Of a stretch of DNA of 5,806 bases, positions 5,422 through 5,806 are shown piece by piece. The position numbers and the translations under genes were made by a program. Source of the DNA: Geminicoccaceae bacterium (lineage in GTDB: Bacteria > Pseudomonadota > Alphaproteobacteria > Geminicoccales > Geminicoccaceae); NCBI GenBank assembly GCA_030824835.1, contig JAPJRA010000033.1, positions 1-5,806 of the forward strand, in the 5' to 3' direction. The notes beneath the pieces were generated by a model. The model was given only the letters and a program-made list of their open reading frames with translations, had not been told where the DNA came from and searched no databases. Position 1 is the first letter of the stretch. Every line of letters begins with the position of its first letter.

Positions 5422-5806
5422 CTATTCCGGGAGCGGCGCGAACAAGGCCTCAATGTCGTCTTCGGTGAAGCTCAGGCCAGCGGCGGTGCCGGACAGCACA
5501 CTGTCGACCAGGGCCTGCTTCTTGCCCTGCAGCTCGACCATCTTCTCTTCCACGGTGCCGGATGCGATCAGCTTGTAGACGAAGACGGTCTTGTCCTGGC
5601 CGATGCGGTGGGCGCGGTCGGTTGCTTGATTTTCCACCGCCGGATTCCACCACGGATCGTAGTGGATCACGGTATCGGCCTTGGTCAGCGTGAGCCCGGT
5701 GCCGCCGGCTTTGAGGCTGATCAGGAACACCGGTACCTCGCCGGCCTGGAAGCGAGCAACCGGAGTCTCACGGTCCTTCGTTTGGCCGGTCAGCTTAAGG
5801 AAGGGG
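5422..5806 (-). CDS. SNF2-family helicase, C-terminal end (5' part outside window)
   Basis: The last 127 residues of a SNF2/SWI2-type DNA-dependent ATPase, a superfamily 2 helicase-like translocase that acts on nucleic acid or protein-DNA complexes. The visible part is the end of the RecA-like helicase C domain. It includes [11 protein letters not shown] (motif V, residues 30-40), [13 protein letters not shown], then [11 protein letters not shown] (motif VI, 60-70) carrying the arginine finger. It is followed by the characteristic [16 protein letters not shown] segment and a tail ending FAPLPE. The reading frame is open to the right edge. Bacterial proteins with this C-terminus are usually around 1000 residues with a SWIM or SNF2_N part upstream, which cannot be seen here. 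The transporter gene follows after 22 bases. The cellular role of this bacterial group is poorly defined. Confidence 0.95.
   Translation of the reverse strand, partial: PFLKLTGQTKDRETPVARFQAGEVPVFLISLKAGGTGLTLTKADTVIHYDPWWNPAVENQATDRAHRIGQDKTVFVYKLIASGTVEEKMVELQGKKQALVDSVLSGTAAGLSFTEDDIEALFAPLPE

Overview
This 5.8 kb window is GC-rich, densely packed bacterial chromosome, most likely from a proteobacterium. An alphaproteobacterium of the Bradyrhizobium/Rhodopseudomonas kind fits best. The reasons are the gene families present (a GreA/GreB-like protein starting MSRAFVK, a two-domain polyphosphate:AMP phosphotransferase, an Rrf2 regulator beside a sulfate-binding protein) and a CTCGCAATGAC-type intergenic repeat end that I associate with that group. 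Taxonomy is inference. I see no RNA genes, CRISPR arrays, insertion sequences or phage genes.

Left part (1-1540, minus strand): a periplasmic sulfate-binding protein gene cut by the left edge lies downstream of an Rrf2-family regulator gene with a C-terminal cysteine cluster. The two look like separate transcription units. A compact intrinsic terminator overlaps the regulator's stop codon, and an AT-rich promoter for the transporter gene follows at once. A short inverted repeat, CTATA-N5-TATAG, sits between that promoter's -35 and -10 boxes and is a good candidate operator. The natural reading is an Rrf2 protein that senses sulfur, cysteine or Fe-S status and controls sulfate uptake. The regulator has its own TTGACA-type promoter.

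Middle (1541-3543): a small, unrecognised, probably exported protein on the plus strand begins inside a degenerate dispersed repeat. It converges on a 490-residue polyphosphate:AMP phosphotransferase (two fused PPK2 domains, minus strand). The N-terminal PPK2 domain lacks the Asp of the Walker B-like motif that the C-terminal domain keeps.

Right part (3544-5806): on the plus strand a GreA/GreB-family protein with a non-canonical coiled-coil tip is followed by a well-formed single-domain cupin, probably in one operon. This converges, with a 3-base gap, on a DMT/EamA-family transporter on the minus strand. The transporter lies just downstream of the C-terminal end of a SNF2-type helicase cut by the right edge.

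No clear novel multi-gene system is present. The most interesting points are the Rrf2/sulfate regulatory layout, the atypical Gre-like protein and the small exported protein arising at a repeat edge.
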